A stretch of 64,000 nucleotides of DNA from Micromonospora luteifusca (GTDB taxonomy: Bacteria > Actinomycetota > Actinomycetes > Mycobacteriales > Micromonosporaceae), in NCBI RefSeq assembly GCF_016907275.1, contig NZ_JAFBBP010000001.1, positions 124,001 to 188,000 of the forward strand, in the 5' to 3' direction. Positions 50,989-59,386 of the stretch are shown in pieces. Both the position numbers and the translations under genes were made by a program. Each line of letters begins with the position of its first letter. The stretch's first letter is position 1. Below the pieces are notes generated by a model, which saw nothing but the letters and a program-made list of their open reading frames with translations, did no database searches and was not told the DNA's origin.

Positions 50989-52410
50989 ATGACCTCGACC
51001 ACCGCTCCCCCTGCCACCCCCGGACGGGCGCCGACCCGCCGCGTTCGTGGCGACCTGCTGGTGCTGGGTGTGGAGGTGGCGCTGCTCGCGGTGGCCGTGC
51101 TGGTGGGGGCGCTGCTCAACGCGCGCGGCGCCGGCCTGCACGCCGACGCCGCCCCGCTCTACGCGACCTGGCGACCGCACCTCGGCTGGGGCAGTCCACT
51201 CGCGCTGCTGGTCGCGGTCGCGGTGGTCGGCTGGGGGGCGCGGTGGGCCCGGACCGCCCGGTGGGGCCTGCTGCTGGTCTCCGCCTGGCTGGCAGCCGTG
51301 GCGTGGACGGTGTCGTTGGCCCTGGTGGACGGCTGGACGGCGGGACTGACCCGGCGGCTCACCTCGCAGGCCGAGTATCTGCACGAGGTTCCCGGGGTCA
51401 CCGACATCCCGGCGATGCTGGCCGGGTTCACCGACCGGATCCTGGACTTCCAGCCCGCCGCCTGGTCCACCCACACCGCGGGTCATCCGCCGGGCGCACT
51501 GCTGATCTTCGTATGGCTGGACCGGGTCGGCCTGGCCGGGGGTGCCGCCGCGGGGTTGGCCTGCGTGCTGCTCGGGGCCACGGTCGCGATGTCGGTGCCG
51601 GTGACCCTGCGAGCGCTCGGCGCGGCCGACGCGGCCCGCGCGGTCATCCCGTTCCTGGTGCTGCTGCCCGGCGCGGTGTGGGTGGGCGCCTCCGCGGACG
51701 GGATCTTCGCCGCCGTGGTCGCCGCCGGCCTGGCTCTGCTGGCGGTACGTGGCCGGGCCGTCGCCGCGCTCGGCGGCGCGCTGCTCGGCTTCGCGCTGCA
51801 CCTGTCGTACGGATTCCTGCTGGTCGGGGTGCTGGCGCTGGCCGTGCTGGCGCTGCGCCGTACCCATCGGTGGGGCGCGCTGTTCGCCGCGTGCGCCGGG
51901 GTGGCGGCCGTGACGGGAGTCTTCGTCGCCGCTGGGTTCCAGTGGTGGGTCGGCTACCACCTGGTGGTCGAGCGGTACTACCAGGGTTGGGCGGCGGACC
52001 GGCCGTACGGCTACTGGGTGTGGGCCAACCTGGCCGCGCTGCTGCTCAGCGCCGGGCCGGTGCTCGGGCCGGCACTGCGCCGGGCGCTGGTCGCCGCCGG
52101 GCGGCGACCCCCGGTGCTCGCGATGCCCGCGGCGGTGGGCTGGTGGCGGGCCGGCCGCCGGCTGGTCGGGCCGGAGGCGGTACGCGGCGCCGGCCCGACG
52201 GTGTTACTGCCTCTGGCCGCCGCGCTGGCGGTGCTCGGCGCGGACCTGTCCGGTCTGAGCAAGGCCGAGGTGGAGCGGATCTGGCTGCCGTTCACGGTCT
52301 GGCTGCTGGTGGCGACCGCCTGGTTGCCGGCGGGGTCGCGGCGCTGGTGGCTGGCCGCGCAGGCGGCCACCGCACTGGCGGTGAACCACCTGCTCTGGAC
52401 GGTGTCCTAG
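50989..52410 (+). CDS. polytopic membrane protein, glycosyltransferase-C-like
   Basis: 473 aa from ATG (MTSTTAPPATPGRAP), about 11-12 membrane helices. A large loop after helix 3-4 (WSTHTAGHPPGALL) and the overall length recall GT-C-type mannosyltransferases of actinobacteria, but the canonical acidic motif is not clear. Between glycosyltransferase and epimerase genes it is likely a lipid-linked sugar transferase or flippase (inference). A start at 50887 is possible but would overlie the regulatory repeat. Confidence 0.7.
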   Translation: MTSTTAPPATPGRAPTRRVRGDLLVLGVEVALLAVAVLVGALLNARGAGLHADAAPLYATWRPHLGWGSPLALLVAVAVVGWGARWARTARWGLLLVSAWLAAVAWTVSLALVDGWTAGLTRRLTSQAEYLHEVPGVTDIPAMLAGFTDRILDFQPAAWSTHTAGHPPGALLIFVWLDRVGLAGGAAAGLACVLLGATVAMSVPVTLRALGAADAARAVIPFLVLLPGAVWVGASADGIFAAVVAAGLALLAVRGRAVAALGGALLGFALHLSYGFLLVGVLALAVLALRRTHRWGALFAACAGVAAVTGVFVAAGFQWWVGYHLVVERYYQGWAADRPYGYWVWANLAALLLSAGPVLGPALRRALVAAGRRPPVLAMPAAVGWWRAGRRLVGPEAVRGAGPTVLLPLAAALAVLGADLSGLSKAEVERIWLPFTVWLLVATAWLPAGSRRWWLAAQAATALAVNHLLWTVS

Positions 52411-52500
52411 ACGAGTAAGTCCTAACCCTGGCCCGGGCTGTGGGCGCAGCCGGCAGCCGACGGTGACCGTCGGTCACCTCCGTCAGGGCGGATGCGGTAA

Positions 52501-52550
52501 TGAGCGGTATACCTCAGAGTCATATTCATACCTCTGAGGTATACCGCTCA
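52501..52550. repeat. perfect 19-bp palindromic hairpin
   Basis: TGAGCGGTATACCTCAGAG and its exact complement flank a 12-base AT-rich loop, 90 bases after the membrane-protein stop. It is more AT-rich than its surroundings. It may act as terminator or be a repeat element. Confidence 0.8.
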
Positions 52551-52640
52551 ACAGCACATCGACATGGCAGGCAGCCAAAGCGGATGGCGGGCGTCCCTCT
52601 CCCGGACCCGTTAACTGCACGGAAGGGACAACCAGCCACT

Positions 52641-53094
52641 ATGCGCGACGCCAACCGGGAAGTGCTGCGCACGACGTTCGGCCAGGACGCCGAACTCTAC
52701 GACCAGTGCCGTCCGACCTATCCACCCCAGCTGTTCACCGACCTCGCCACCCTCGCCGGTCTCGGTCGACACGCTCGGGTGCTGGAGATCGGATGCGGCA
52801 CCGGCCAAGCGACCCTGCCCTTAGCGGGACGAACGCCTTCTTCGACGACGCACAACGATGCTACGAACGCTTCGATCCGACAACACCGCCCGGCATGCGC
52901 CTGACCACCGATGACGAGACCGCCGAGGAGGCGGCGGAGTTTGAGCGATCGGCACGATTCGGGCCGGTCGAGTTCCGGCGCTACGAGTGGCAACAGACCT
53001 ACACGGCCCACGAGTACCTGAACCTGCTCATGACCTACTCCGGGCATCGGGCCATGGCACCGCCCGGCTCGCCATCGCACACAAGACACCGTGA
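52641..53094 (+). pseudogene. SAM-dependent methyltransferase, decayed
   Basis: Starts well (MRDANREVLRTTFGQDAELYD, motif I VLEIGCGTGQATLPLA) with GGAAGGG upstream, then jumps into another frame at about 52820, continuing RCYERFDPTTPPGMRL and RFGPVEFRRYEWQQTYTAHEYL, and jumps again near 53055 to end ARLAIAHKTP. About 85 residues after motif I and about 30 near the C-terminus are missing compared with the family (about 250 aa). Two deletions with frameshifts make a functional product impossible. Confidence 0.85.
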
Positions 53095-53150
53095 CTCGCC
53101 TCGGCACGCGATCCAAGCCGACCCACGACCACGCCGCGAGGTCCGGTCGG

Positions 53151-54215
53151 TCAGCGGGCGAGAGCGGCCGGCTCCCGCAACGGGTCGGTGGCGAAGCCGG
53201 CCACGCCCTCGGCGAAGCCGACCCGGGCGGTGTAGCCGAGCAGTTCGGCGGCTCGGCGCGGATCGGCCACCACGTGCCGCACATCGGCCGCCCGGGCACC
53301 GCCGACCACCTGCGGGGCCGGCCCGCCCATCGCCTCGGCCAGGGTGACCGCCAGCTCCCCGACGGTGTGCGGCTCGCCCGAGCAGACGTTCACCGGCATC
53401 AGCGTGGCCGGCGACGCGGTGCGGGTCAGAGCCAGCAGGTTGGCGCGCGCCACGTCGCTGACGTGTACGAAGTCACGCCGTTGCCGGCCGTCCTCCAACA
53501 CCCGGGGGGCCGCACCGGCGGCCAGCGCGGACCGGAAGATCGACGCTACCCCGGCGTACGGGGTGTCGCGGGGCATCCGCGGGCCGTAGACGTTGTGGTA
53601 GCGCAGCGCCCAGACCGCGCCACCGGTCTGCCGGGCCCACGCCGCGGCCAGGTGTTCCTGGGCGAGCTTGCTCGCCGCGTACGTGCTGCGGGGCTCGAGT
53701 GGAGCGTCCTCGGGGACGAGCGCCGGGTCGAGGCCGAGGCCGCAGCGCGGGCAGGTCGGGTCGTACCGGCCGGCGGCCACATCCTCGGGCCGCCGGGGCG
53801 CCGGACGCACCGTGCCGTGACCGGGACAGGTGTAGTGGCCCTCGCCGTAGACCACCATCGAGCTGGCCAGCACCAGCCGGCCGATCCCGGCCCGGTGCAA
53901 CGCTGCCAGCAGCACCGCCGTGCCGAAGTCGTTGTGCGTGACGTAGTCGGGCCCGTCCGACGGGTCCAGGCCGTGCCCGACCATCGCCGCCTGGTGGCAG
54001 ACCGCGTCCACCCCGGTCAACAACCGGTCCAACAGTGGGCCGTCGCGGACGTCGCCGCGTACCACGTCGTGCCGGCGCGACCAGGCGGGCAGCTCCCCGC
54101 CGTGTGCCTGGGGCAGCAGCGCGTCCAGCGCCACCACCTCGTGCCCCTGCTCGACGAGCAGGTCGACGACCTGCGATCCGATGAACCCGGCCGCGCCGGT
54201 GACCAGTACCCGCAT
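53151..54215 (-). CDS. NAD-dependent sugar-nucleotide epimerase/dehydratase with Cys insert
   Basis: 354 aa extended SDR. NAD motif GAAGFIGSQ, catalytic YAASK in the stretch STYAASKLAQE (about residue 180) and VYGPRMPRDTPYAGV fit the UDP-glucose 4-epimerase-like family. An insert before the catalytic Tyr has YTCPGHG and PTCPRCG, a likely zinc ribbon known in some actinobacterial members. It would supply an activated sugar to the glycosyltransferases nearby. Divergent from the molybdo-oxidoreductase gene, with two GTAAG repeats between. Confidence 0.9.
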   Translation of the reverse strand: MRVLVTGAAGFIGSQVVDLLVEQGHEVVALDALLPQAHGGELPAWSRRHDVVRGDVRDGPLLDRLLTGVDAVCHQAAMVGHGLDPSDGPDYVTHNDFGTAVLLAALHRAGIGRLVLASSMVVYGEGHYTCPGHGTVRPAPRRPEDVAAGRYDPTCPRCGLGLDPALVPEDAPLEPRSTYAASKLAQEHLAAAWARQTGGAVWALRYHNVYGPRMPRDTPYAGVASIFRSALAAGAAPRVLEDGRQRRDFVHVSDVARANLLALTRTASPATLMPVNVCSGEPHTVGELAVTLAEAMGGPAPQVVGGARAADVRHVVADPRRAAELLGYTARVGFAEGVAGFATDPLREPAALAR

Positions 54216-54266
54216 TCCCGTCACGGTAGGGCGGTTCGGATGCCCGGCGGGCCGGTTCGGGTGACC

Positions 54267-54283
54267 CGTAAGGAGTTCACAAC
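54267..54283 (+). promoter_or_regulatory. GTAAG-type 11-bp direct repeat, site a
   Basis: CGTAAGGAGTTCACAAC: GTAAG and a weaker ACAAC half-site 11 bp apart, 52 bases from the epimerase start. It resembles the element before the regulator gene. Confidence 0.4.
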
Positions 54284-54295
54284 AGCTGGCGGCCC

Positions 54296-54312
54296 GGTAA
54301 GCGTTCGGTAAT
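54296..54312 (+). promoter_or_regulatory. GTAAG-type 11-bp direct repeat, site b
   Basis: GGTAAGCGTTCGGTAAT matches the glycosyltransferase-operon site at 15 of 16 positions and lies 29 bp from site a, 89 bases before the oxidoreductase start. Confidence 0.65.
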
Positions 54313-54401
54313 GCGGCAAACCCGTCCGGGCCGTACCTGCGCGGTCTAGCCTGCCGGCAGTGCACCCGCCGCCGGCCCACGGCAGCGAGGAAGGAGCCGC
54401 G

Positions 54402-55706
54402 GTGTCCCCGAGCAGATCCGGTCGACGCGACAGCGCGTGGAGACCACCCGGGGCGGACGCGGTGGAGCGGAGCTGGCGCAGCCCCCTGCGCGGGCCCCGG
54501 CTCACCGCCGTCTACGGGTCGGTGCTGCTGATCGCACTGCCCCTGGTCATCATCACCGGGCTGCTCGACTACGCCGCCTACGGCCCCCGGTTCGACCAGG
54601 CGTTTCCGACGAACGTGGGCTGGTTGCGGCTGCCCACGTTCGACTGGCCGACCCGGCCGTCCTGGCTCTTCCGGGTCACCCAGGGCCTGCACGTGACGCT
54701 CGGGATCGTCCTCATCCCGGTGGTGCTGGGCAAACTCTGGTCGGTGATCCCGAAGCTGTTCGCCTGGCCGCCGGTCCGCTCGCCGGCGCAGGCGTTGGAG
54801 CGGCTCACCCTGCTGTTGCTGGTCGGCGGGATCCTGTTCCAGATCGCCACCGGCCTGCTGAACATCCAGTACGCGTACCTCTTCGGCTTCGACTTCTACA
54901 CCGCCCACTTCTTCGGGGCCTGGGTCTTCACCGGCGCGTTCGTGGCGCACGTGGTCATCAAGTTGCCCCGGCTGGTGACCGCGCTGCGGTCGCGCCCGCT
55001 CGGCGCGGAGCTGCGTACCCCGCGCGCGGCGACCCGACCCGAGCCGCCCGACCCGGACGGCCTGGTCGCCGCCGACCCCGGGCCGGCCACCCTCAGCCGA
55101 CGCGGCGCCGTCGGCCTTGTCGGCGGCGGTGCGCTGCTGCTGGGTGCGCTGACCATCGGGCAGAGCCTGGACGGCCCGCTGCGCCACACCGCGCTGCTGC
55201 TGCCCCGGGGACGGCAGCCCGGCCCCGGACCGAACGGCTTCCCGGTCAACCGCACCGTCGCGGCCGCCGGCGTACGCCCCGAGCAGACCGGCGTCGGCTG
55301 GCGGCTGACCCTGCGCGGCGGCGGCCGGACGGTGACCCTGGACCGGCCCGGACTGCTGGCCATGGCCCAGCACACCGCCGCGCTGCCGATCGCCTGCGTG
55401 GAGGGCTGGTCGACCCGGCAGACCTGGACCGGCGTGCGGCTACGTGACCTGGCCGCGCTCGCCGGGGTGGCCGACCCGGCCAGCGCGCGGGTGTCGTCGC
55501 TGGAGCAGGCCGGGCTGTTCCGGACGGCGGTGCTCGCCGCCAACCAGGTCGTCGATCCGGATTCGCTGCTCGCCCTGCGGGTCAACGGCGTCGACCTCTC
55601 CCCCGACCACGGCTATCCGGCCCGGGTCATCGTGCCGGCCCTGCCCGGAGTGCACTGCACGAAGTGGGTCGCCGAGATCGACTTTCAGGGTCGGGCCGAT
55701 GGCTGA
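54402..55706 (+). CDS. cytochrome b561-like / molybdopterin oxidoreductase fusion
   Basis: 434 aa from GTG (VSPSRSGRRDSAW) with AAGGAG five bases upstream; an earlier GTG at 54360 lacks a site. Residues 30-220 hold four to five helices with histidines (GLHVTLG, AHFFGAWVFTGAFVAHV) suited to haem b. After a further helix (AVGLVGGGALLLGALTIG) the C-terminal domain is the sulfite-oxidase/YedY molybdopterin fold, with the Mo-ligand Cys in LPIACVEGW (about 331). Quinone-linked extracytoplasmic redox enzyme; substrate unknown. Confidence 0.88.
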   Translation: MSPSRSGRRDSAWRPPGADAVERSWRSPLRGPRLTAVYGSVLLIALPLVIITGLLDYAAYGPRFDQAFPTNVGWLRLPTFDWPTRPSWLFRVTQGLHVTLGIVLIPVVLGKLWSVIPKLFAWPPVRSPAQALERLTLLLLVGGILFQIATGLLNIQYAYLFGFDFYTAHFFGAWVFTGAFVAHVVIKLPRLVTALRSRPLGAELRTPRAATRPEPPDPDGLVAADPGPATLSRRGAVGLVGGGALLLGALTIGQSLDGPLRHTALLLPRGRQPGPGPNGFPVNRTVAAAGVRPEQTGVGWRLTLRGGGRTVTLDRPGLLAMAQHTAALPIACVEGWSTRQTWTGVRLRDLAALAGVADPASARVSSLEQAGLFRTAVLAANQVVDPDSLLALRVNGVDLSPDHGYPARVIVPALPGVHCTKWVAEIDFQGRADG

Positions 55707-56160
55707 CCGGTTGCGCGCCGGCTACGGCGCCGCGCCCTGGCATCTCGTCGTGGTGACGGCCGCCATCGTGCTCGCCGGCTGGGTGGCGCTGCGGCTGGCG
55801 GGGGAGGCGACGTTCGGTCGGATGCTGCTCTGGTTCGTCGGGGCCGCCATCGCCCACGACCTGGTGCTCTTCCCGGTGTACGCGAGTGCCGACCGCGTGC
55901 TGCGCGCGCTGGTGCGCGGACGGGTGGCCCTGCTCAACCACCTGCGGGTCCCCGCGCTCGGCAGCGCCCTGCTGTTCCTGGTCTACTCCCCCGGCATTCT
56001 CCGCCTGGGCGAGACCACCCACCTCGCGGCGACCGGCCAGGACCAGCGGCCCTACCTGATGCGCTGGCTCCTGCTCAGCGCGGCGCTGTTCCTGGCCAGC
56101 GGCGTGACGTACCTCCTGCGCCGTCGTCAGGTTTCGGTGCAGCGGTCGGACAGCGCGTAA
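55699..56160 (+). CDS. small membrane protein following the molybdo-oxidoreductase
   Basis: 153 aa overlapping the upstream gene by eight bases. Four helices; conserved-looking AIAHDLVLFPVYASAD (about residue 50) and NHLRVPALGSALLFLVYSPGIL. Hypothetical family often found beside molybdopterin oxidoreductases of this kind; it may be a haem or quinone accessory subunit (inference). Its 3' end overlaps the convergent reductase gene by 34 bases. Confidence 0.8.
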   Translation: MADRLRAGYGAAPWHLVVVTAAIVLAGWVALRLAGEATFGRMLLWFVGAAIAHDLVLFPVYASADRVLRALVRGRVALLNHLRVPALGSALLFLVYSPGILRLGETTHLAATGQDQRPYLMRWLLLSAALFLASGVTYLLRRRQVSVQRSDSA

Positions 56161-56825
56161 CGGAGGAGCACCACGTCGCCGATCTGGCGGGCCTCGGCCA
56201 GCCGGGCGCGACGGCCCGGGTGCCACGGGAAGTTTCCCTCGCCGACGAACCGGGGCGCCCGACCGTCGCCGACGAAGAACGGGGCGACCACCAGGTGCAA
56301 CTCGTCGGCGAGGCCGGCGGCGAGGAACTGGGCGTGCACCGTCCCGCCGCCCTCCACCATCAACCGCCGTACGCCTCGCGCGGCCAGGTCGGTCAGCAGC
56401 CAACCGGGGTCGACCGGGTCGCCCGCGTCCACCACGGTGGCCAGTCGGCCGACGCGTTCCTGAGTCTTCTCCAGCGCGCCGGTGGCGCAGTAGACGAGCC
56501 GAGCCGGATCGCCGGCGGTGAAGAACCGGGCGGTCGGGTCGAGGTCACCGCGGGCGGTCAGGGTGACCTTGGTGGGCGAGGCGGGCCGGCCACCCGCCAC
56601 CCGCTCGGCCCGGCGGTTCGCCGAGCGCACCAGCAGCCGCGGATCGTCACGGCGGACGGTGCCGGCGCCGACCAGGATCGCGTCGCAGCTGGCCCGAACC
56701 CCGTCGACCCGGTCCAGGTCGTCCGCATTGGACAACAGCAACCGTTGGTCGGAGGCGTCGTCGATGTACCCGTCGATCGAGGCGGCGCAACTGAGCAGCA
56801 CGTACGGCCGCGTCGAGCAGCTCAT
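56127..56825 (-). CDS. pyrimidine reductase (RibD C-terminal domain family)
   Basis: 232 aa, without the deaminase half of RibD. AASIDGYID, VGAGTVRRDDPRL (about residue 53) and VEGGGTVHAQFL (about 165) are the NADPH and substrate motifs of the RibD_C/dihydrofolate-reductase-like fold. Such proteins reduce the ribosyl side chain of the pyrimidine made by GTP cyclohydrolase II to ribityl. It is coupled by ATGA to the ribA-like gene, but no other riboflavin gene is here, so the product may be diverted to another metabolite. Confidence 0.9.
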   Translation of the reverse strand: MSCSTRPYVLLSCAASIDGYIDDASDQRLLLSNADDLDRVDGVRASCDAILVGAGTVRRDDPRLLVRSANRRAERVAGGRPASPTKVTLTARGDLDPTARFFTAGDPARLVYCATGALEKTQERVGRLATVVDAGDPVDPGWLLTDLAARGVRRLMVEGGGTVHAQFLAAGLADELHLVVAPFFVGDGRAPRFVGEGNFPWHPGRRARLAEARQIGDVVLLRYALSDRCTET

Positions 56826-57505
56826 TGGGCGACGGGCCGGTCAGGGGTACGCCCCGCGAGCGCCTCCGCTACCTCGGTCTGCGCCGCCTTGGCGGCCTTC
56901 GCCGCCAGGTAGTCGGCGTTGGCCGGGGAGAGGAAGACGCCGGTGGGCACCCGTTCGGCCACGTCCACGCCGAGGCGGGTCAACTGCTCGGCCTTGTCCG
57001 GGTTGCTGCTCAGCAGTCGAATCCGCGGCACGCCCAGCGTGGCCAGCATCTGCGCGGCGGCGCTGTAGTCCCGCTCGTCCTCGCCCCGGCCCAGCGCGAC
57101 GTTGGCCTGGTAGGTGTCCAACCCGGCGTCCTGCAGCGCGTACGCGTCGAGCTTGGCGTACAGGCCGATGCCACGGCCCTCCTGCCGCAGGTACAGCAGA
57201 AAACCGCCGAACTCGGCGATCCGCTGCACCGCCTCGCGCAACTGGGGCCCGCAGTCGCAGCGTTGGCTGCCGAACACGTCGCCGGTCAGGCACTCGCTGT
57301 GCGGGCGGACCAGTGGAGGGTCGCCGCCGGCGGCGAGCCGATCCAGGGCGCCCGCCCAGTCGCCGAGGCCGAGAGCGAGGTGCTCCCGACCGTCGACCAG
57401 GCCCTTGAACGAGAACACCCGGACGGTCGTGGCATAGCCGTCGGGAAAGGACAACGGCACCGTGACCTGCGTACGGATCGTGGCGACCGGCAATGCTTCG
57501 GGCAT
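56822..57505 (-). CDS. ribA: GTP cyclohydrolase II (RibA family)
   Basis: 227 aa with AAGGAG seven bases upstream of ATG. Zinc cysteines in HSECLTGDVFGSQRCDCG (about residue 70-87), catalytic LRQEGRGIGLYAK (about 105-117) and DLDTYQAN-like substrate loop. No DHBP synthase domain is fused, unlike the usual actinobacterial bifunctional RibAB. That and its cluster context suggest a dedicated copy supplying 2,5-diamino-6-ribosylaminopyrimidinone phosphate outside riboflavin synthesis. Confidence 0.93.
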   Translation of the reverse strand: MPEALPVATIRTQVTVPLSFPDGYATTVRVFSFKGLVDGREHLALGLGDWAGALDRLAAGGDPPLVRPHSECLTGDVFGSQRCDCGPQLREAVQRIAEFGGFLLYLRQEGRGIGLYAKLDAYALQDAGLDTYQANVALGRGEDERDYSAAAQMLATLGVPRIRLLSSNPDKAEQLTRLGVDVAERVPTGVFLSPANADYLAAKAAKAAQTEVAEALAGRTPDRPVAQ

Positions 57506-57563
57506 GGGACTCCTTTGTCCAGCGCCACCGCCGCGCGGCGACGCGTAGCGTTCCACAACCGAC

Positions 57564-58502
57564 TCAACAACCGCCGCCGGAGGCGGCTTCCCGGCCGGCG
57601 GCAGGAGCTCGGCTCCGCCGGGCCAGCAGCACGGCGGCACCGGGCAGACTGGCCACCAACACCAGTGCCCCGTACACGGTGGCGGTGGCGACACCCTGAG
57701 CCGCGCTGAGCCCCGCCGCGCCGAACACCCATGCTGCCACCCCCTCGCGCGGCCCGAAACCCGCGACGTTCAACGGCAGGCCCATGGCGAGCAGGGCGAG
57801 CAGCGTCAGCGGCAGTAACCGCGACAGTGGAGCGTCCGCACCGGCGGTGCGCGCCGCCACCAGGAAGGTGGCCAGGTGACCGGCGACCATCACGGCGGAG
57901 GCGATCAGCACGCCGAGCCAGGTGCGCCGGGCCAACAGCCCGGACCGCACGTCTGCCACGGCGGTCCGCACCGCTCTCGCCCAGCGCGAACGCCCGGCGT
58001 TCGGAACGGCCCGGGCCAGCAGCACCGCGACCAGCCCGCCCACGACGAGCAGCGCGGCGGCGACCGGCAGGTACGGCCGCACCGGCGACGGGAAGGCCGC
58101 GAGCACCACCAGCGCGACTCCGACCAGGACGACCTGCCCGGCGGTACGCTCCCAGATCACCGCACGGATGCCCCGGCTGACGTCACCGGCGTCGCGGCCG
58201 TGGCGTACCGCCCGGTGCACGTCGCCGAGCACCCCGCCGGGCAGTGTGGCGTTGAGGAACACGGCCCGGTAGCAGTGCGCCACCGCGGTCGCCAGTGGCA
58301 GCCGCACGCCCAGGCCACCGGCGACCAGGCTCCACCGCCAGGCCGCGCAGACCGTGGTGACCACGCCGATCAGCAGCGCCGCGGTCAGCGCCGGAGCGTC
58401 GATCAGTCGCACTCCGGCGAGGAACGGGCCGCCCCCCACCTGCCACAGCAGGACGGCGAGCAGACCCACCCCGCCGACCATTCGTGCCCAGGCCCAGAAC
58501 AT
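57564..58502 (-). CDS. LPG-synthase-TM / UPF0104-like membrane protein
   Basis: 312 aa, seven to eight helices. LNATLPGGVLGDVHRAVRHG (about residue 80) and LPLNVAGFGPREGVAAW (about 245) are the conserved loops of the lysylphosphatidylglycerol-synthase transmembrane family, members of which act as flippase-like domains or unknown partners of glycosyltransferases. GGGGAGG is ten bases upstream. In this cluster it could translocate a lipid- or sugar-linked product. Confidence 0.85.
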   Translation of the reverse strand: MFWAWARMVGGVGLLAVLLWQVGGGPFLAGVRLIDAPALTAALLIGVVTTVCAAWRWSLVAGGLGVRLPLATAVAHCYRAVFLNATLPGGVLGDVHRAVRHGRDAGDVSRGIRAVIWERTAGQVVLVGVALVVLAAFPSPVRPYLPVAAALLVVGGLVAVLLARAVPNAGRSRWARAVRTAVADVRSGLLARRTWLGVLIASAVMVAGHLATFLVAARTAGADAPLSRLLPLTLLALLAMGLPLNVAGFGPREGVAAWVFGAAGLSAAQGVATATVYGALVLVASLPGAAVLLARRSRAPAAGREAASGGGC

Positions 58503-58567
58503 CGGCGCCGGCCCTCCCCTGAAGATCGTCCACTTGCCCTAGTGCACGTACCCAGGGCGTGAACGGT

Positions 58568-59386
58568 TCATCCACCCGCGAGGAGGTCGCGATGCTCGAC
58601 CCGCACGGTGAGCCGCCCGGCCGCTGCGTCGGCCAGCCGACGCTGGGCGTACGCGTGGGCGGGTCCGGCGAGGTCGGGGCGCTGCTCGCACGCCGCACCC
58701 AGCCAGCCGCGGAACCACTCGGCGGCCAGGTCGGCCTGCTCCGGGCCGAGGTGCCACGGGCTGGGCCGTTCGCGCACGTCCACGCCGTGGCGGGCGAACG
58801 CGGCGGCGGTGGCGGCGACCGCGTCCGGGCCGAGCAGCCGACGGCCGTCGACGGTACGCCGCTGGTGGTCGTTGAACGCGGCCTCGACCGCCGCGTCCAG
58901 CGGGTCGGCCGGGGTGAGCCGGACCCGACCGGTCACCGAGACGGCGAACAGGGCGGGACGGCCGACGCAGGCCGCCACCACCCGCTCGATCTCCTCGGCG
59001 CTGAGCATGTCCAGCAACGCGGACGCGGTGACCAGGGAACCGTCGGCCAGGTCGGTGGCGCTCAGCCGGGTGAGATCGCCGCACCGGGTGCTCACGGTGA
59101 CCGGGGCGCCGTCGGCGGCGGTCACCCCGGTCATGCCCTCGGCGGCGCGGGCCAGCAGGTCGGCGTCCCGGTCGTGCAGCACCCAGTGCTGCGGGCCGGG
59201 CAACCGGGTGGCCAGCCAGCGGCTCATCGAGCCGGTGCCGCTGCCCAGGTCGTGGATCACCGTCGGGGCGGCACCGGTCAACCGGGGGCGGACGGCGTCG
59301 AGCAGGTCCTCGGCGCGGGCCGCCGCGTCGGCCGGCTCGCGCAACCGCAGCCAGTCCGCGAACGGCAGGGTCTCCTCGACGGTCAT
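58568..59386 (-). CDS. SAM-dependent methyltransferase
   Basis: 272 aa, ATG overlapping the GT4 stop (ATGA), AAGGAGG upstream. Motif I VIHDLGSGTGSMSRWLA (about residue 43) is clear; downstream RTVDGRRLLGPDAV and HLGPEQADLAAEWFRGW are shared with no family I can name. It methylates a product of the same pathway, substrate unknown. Confidence 0.85.
   Translation of the reverse strand: MTVEETLPFADWLRLREPADAAARAEDLLDAVRPRLTGAAPTVIHDLGSGTGSMSRWLATRLPGPQHWVLHDRDADLLARAAEGMTGVTAADGAPVTVSTRCGDLTRLSATDLADGSLVTASALLDMLSAEEIERVVAACVGRPALFAVSVTGRVRLTPADPLDAAVEAAFNDHQRRTVDGRRLLGPDAVAATAAAFARHGVDVRERPSPWHLGPEQADLAAEWFRGWLGAACEQRPDLAGPAHAYAQRRLADAAAGRLTVRVEHRDLLAGG

Noticed and set aside
56127..57505. Ordinary riboflavin operon
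   Set aside because: Only a stand-alone RibA and a RibD C-terminal-type reductase are present, with glycosyltransferase, methyltransferase and PTPS-like genes instead of ribE/ribH and the DHBP domain.
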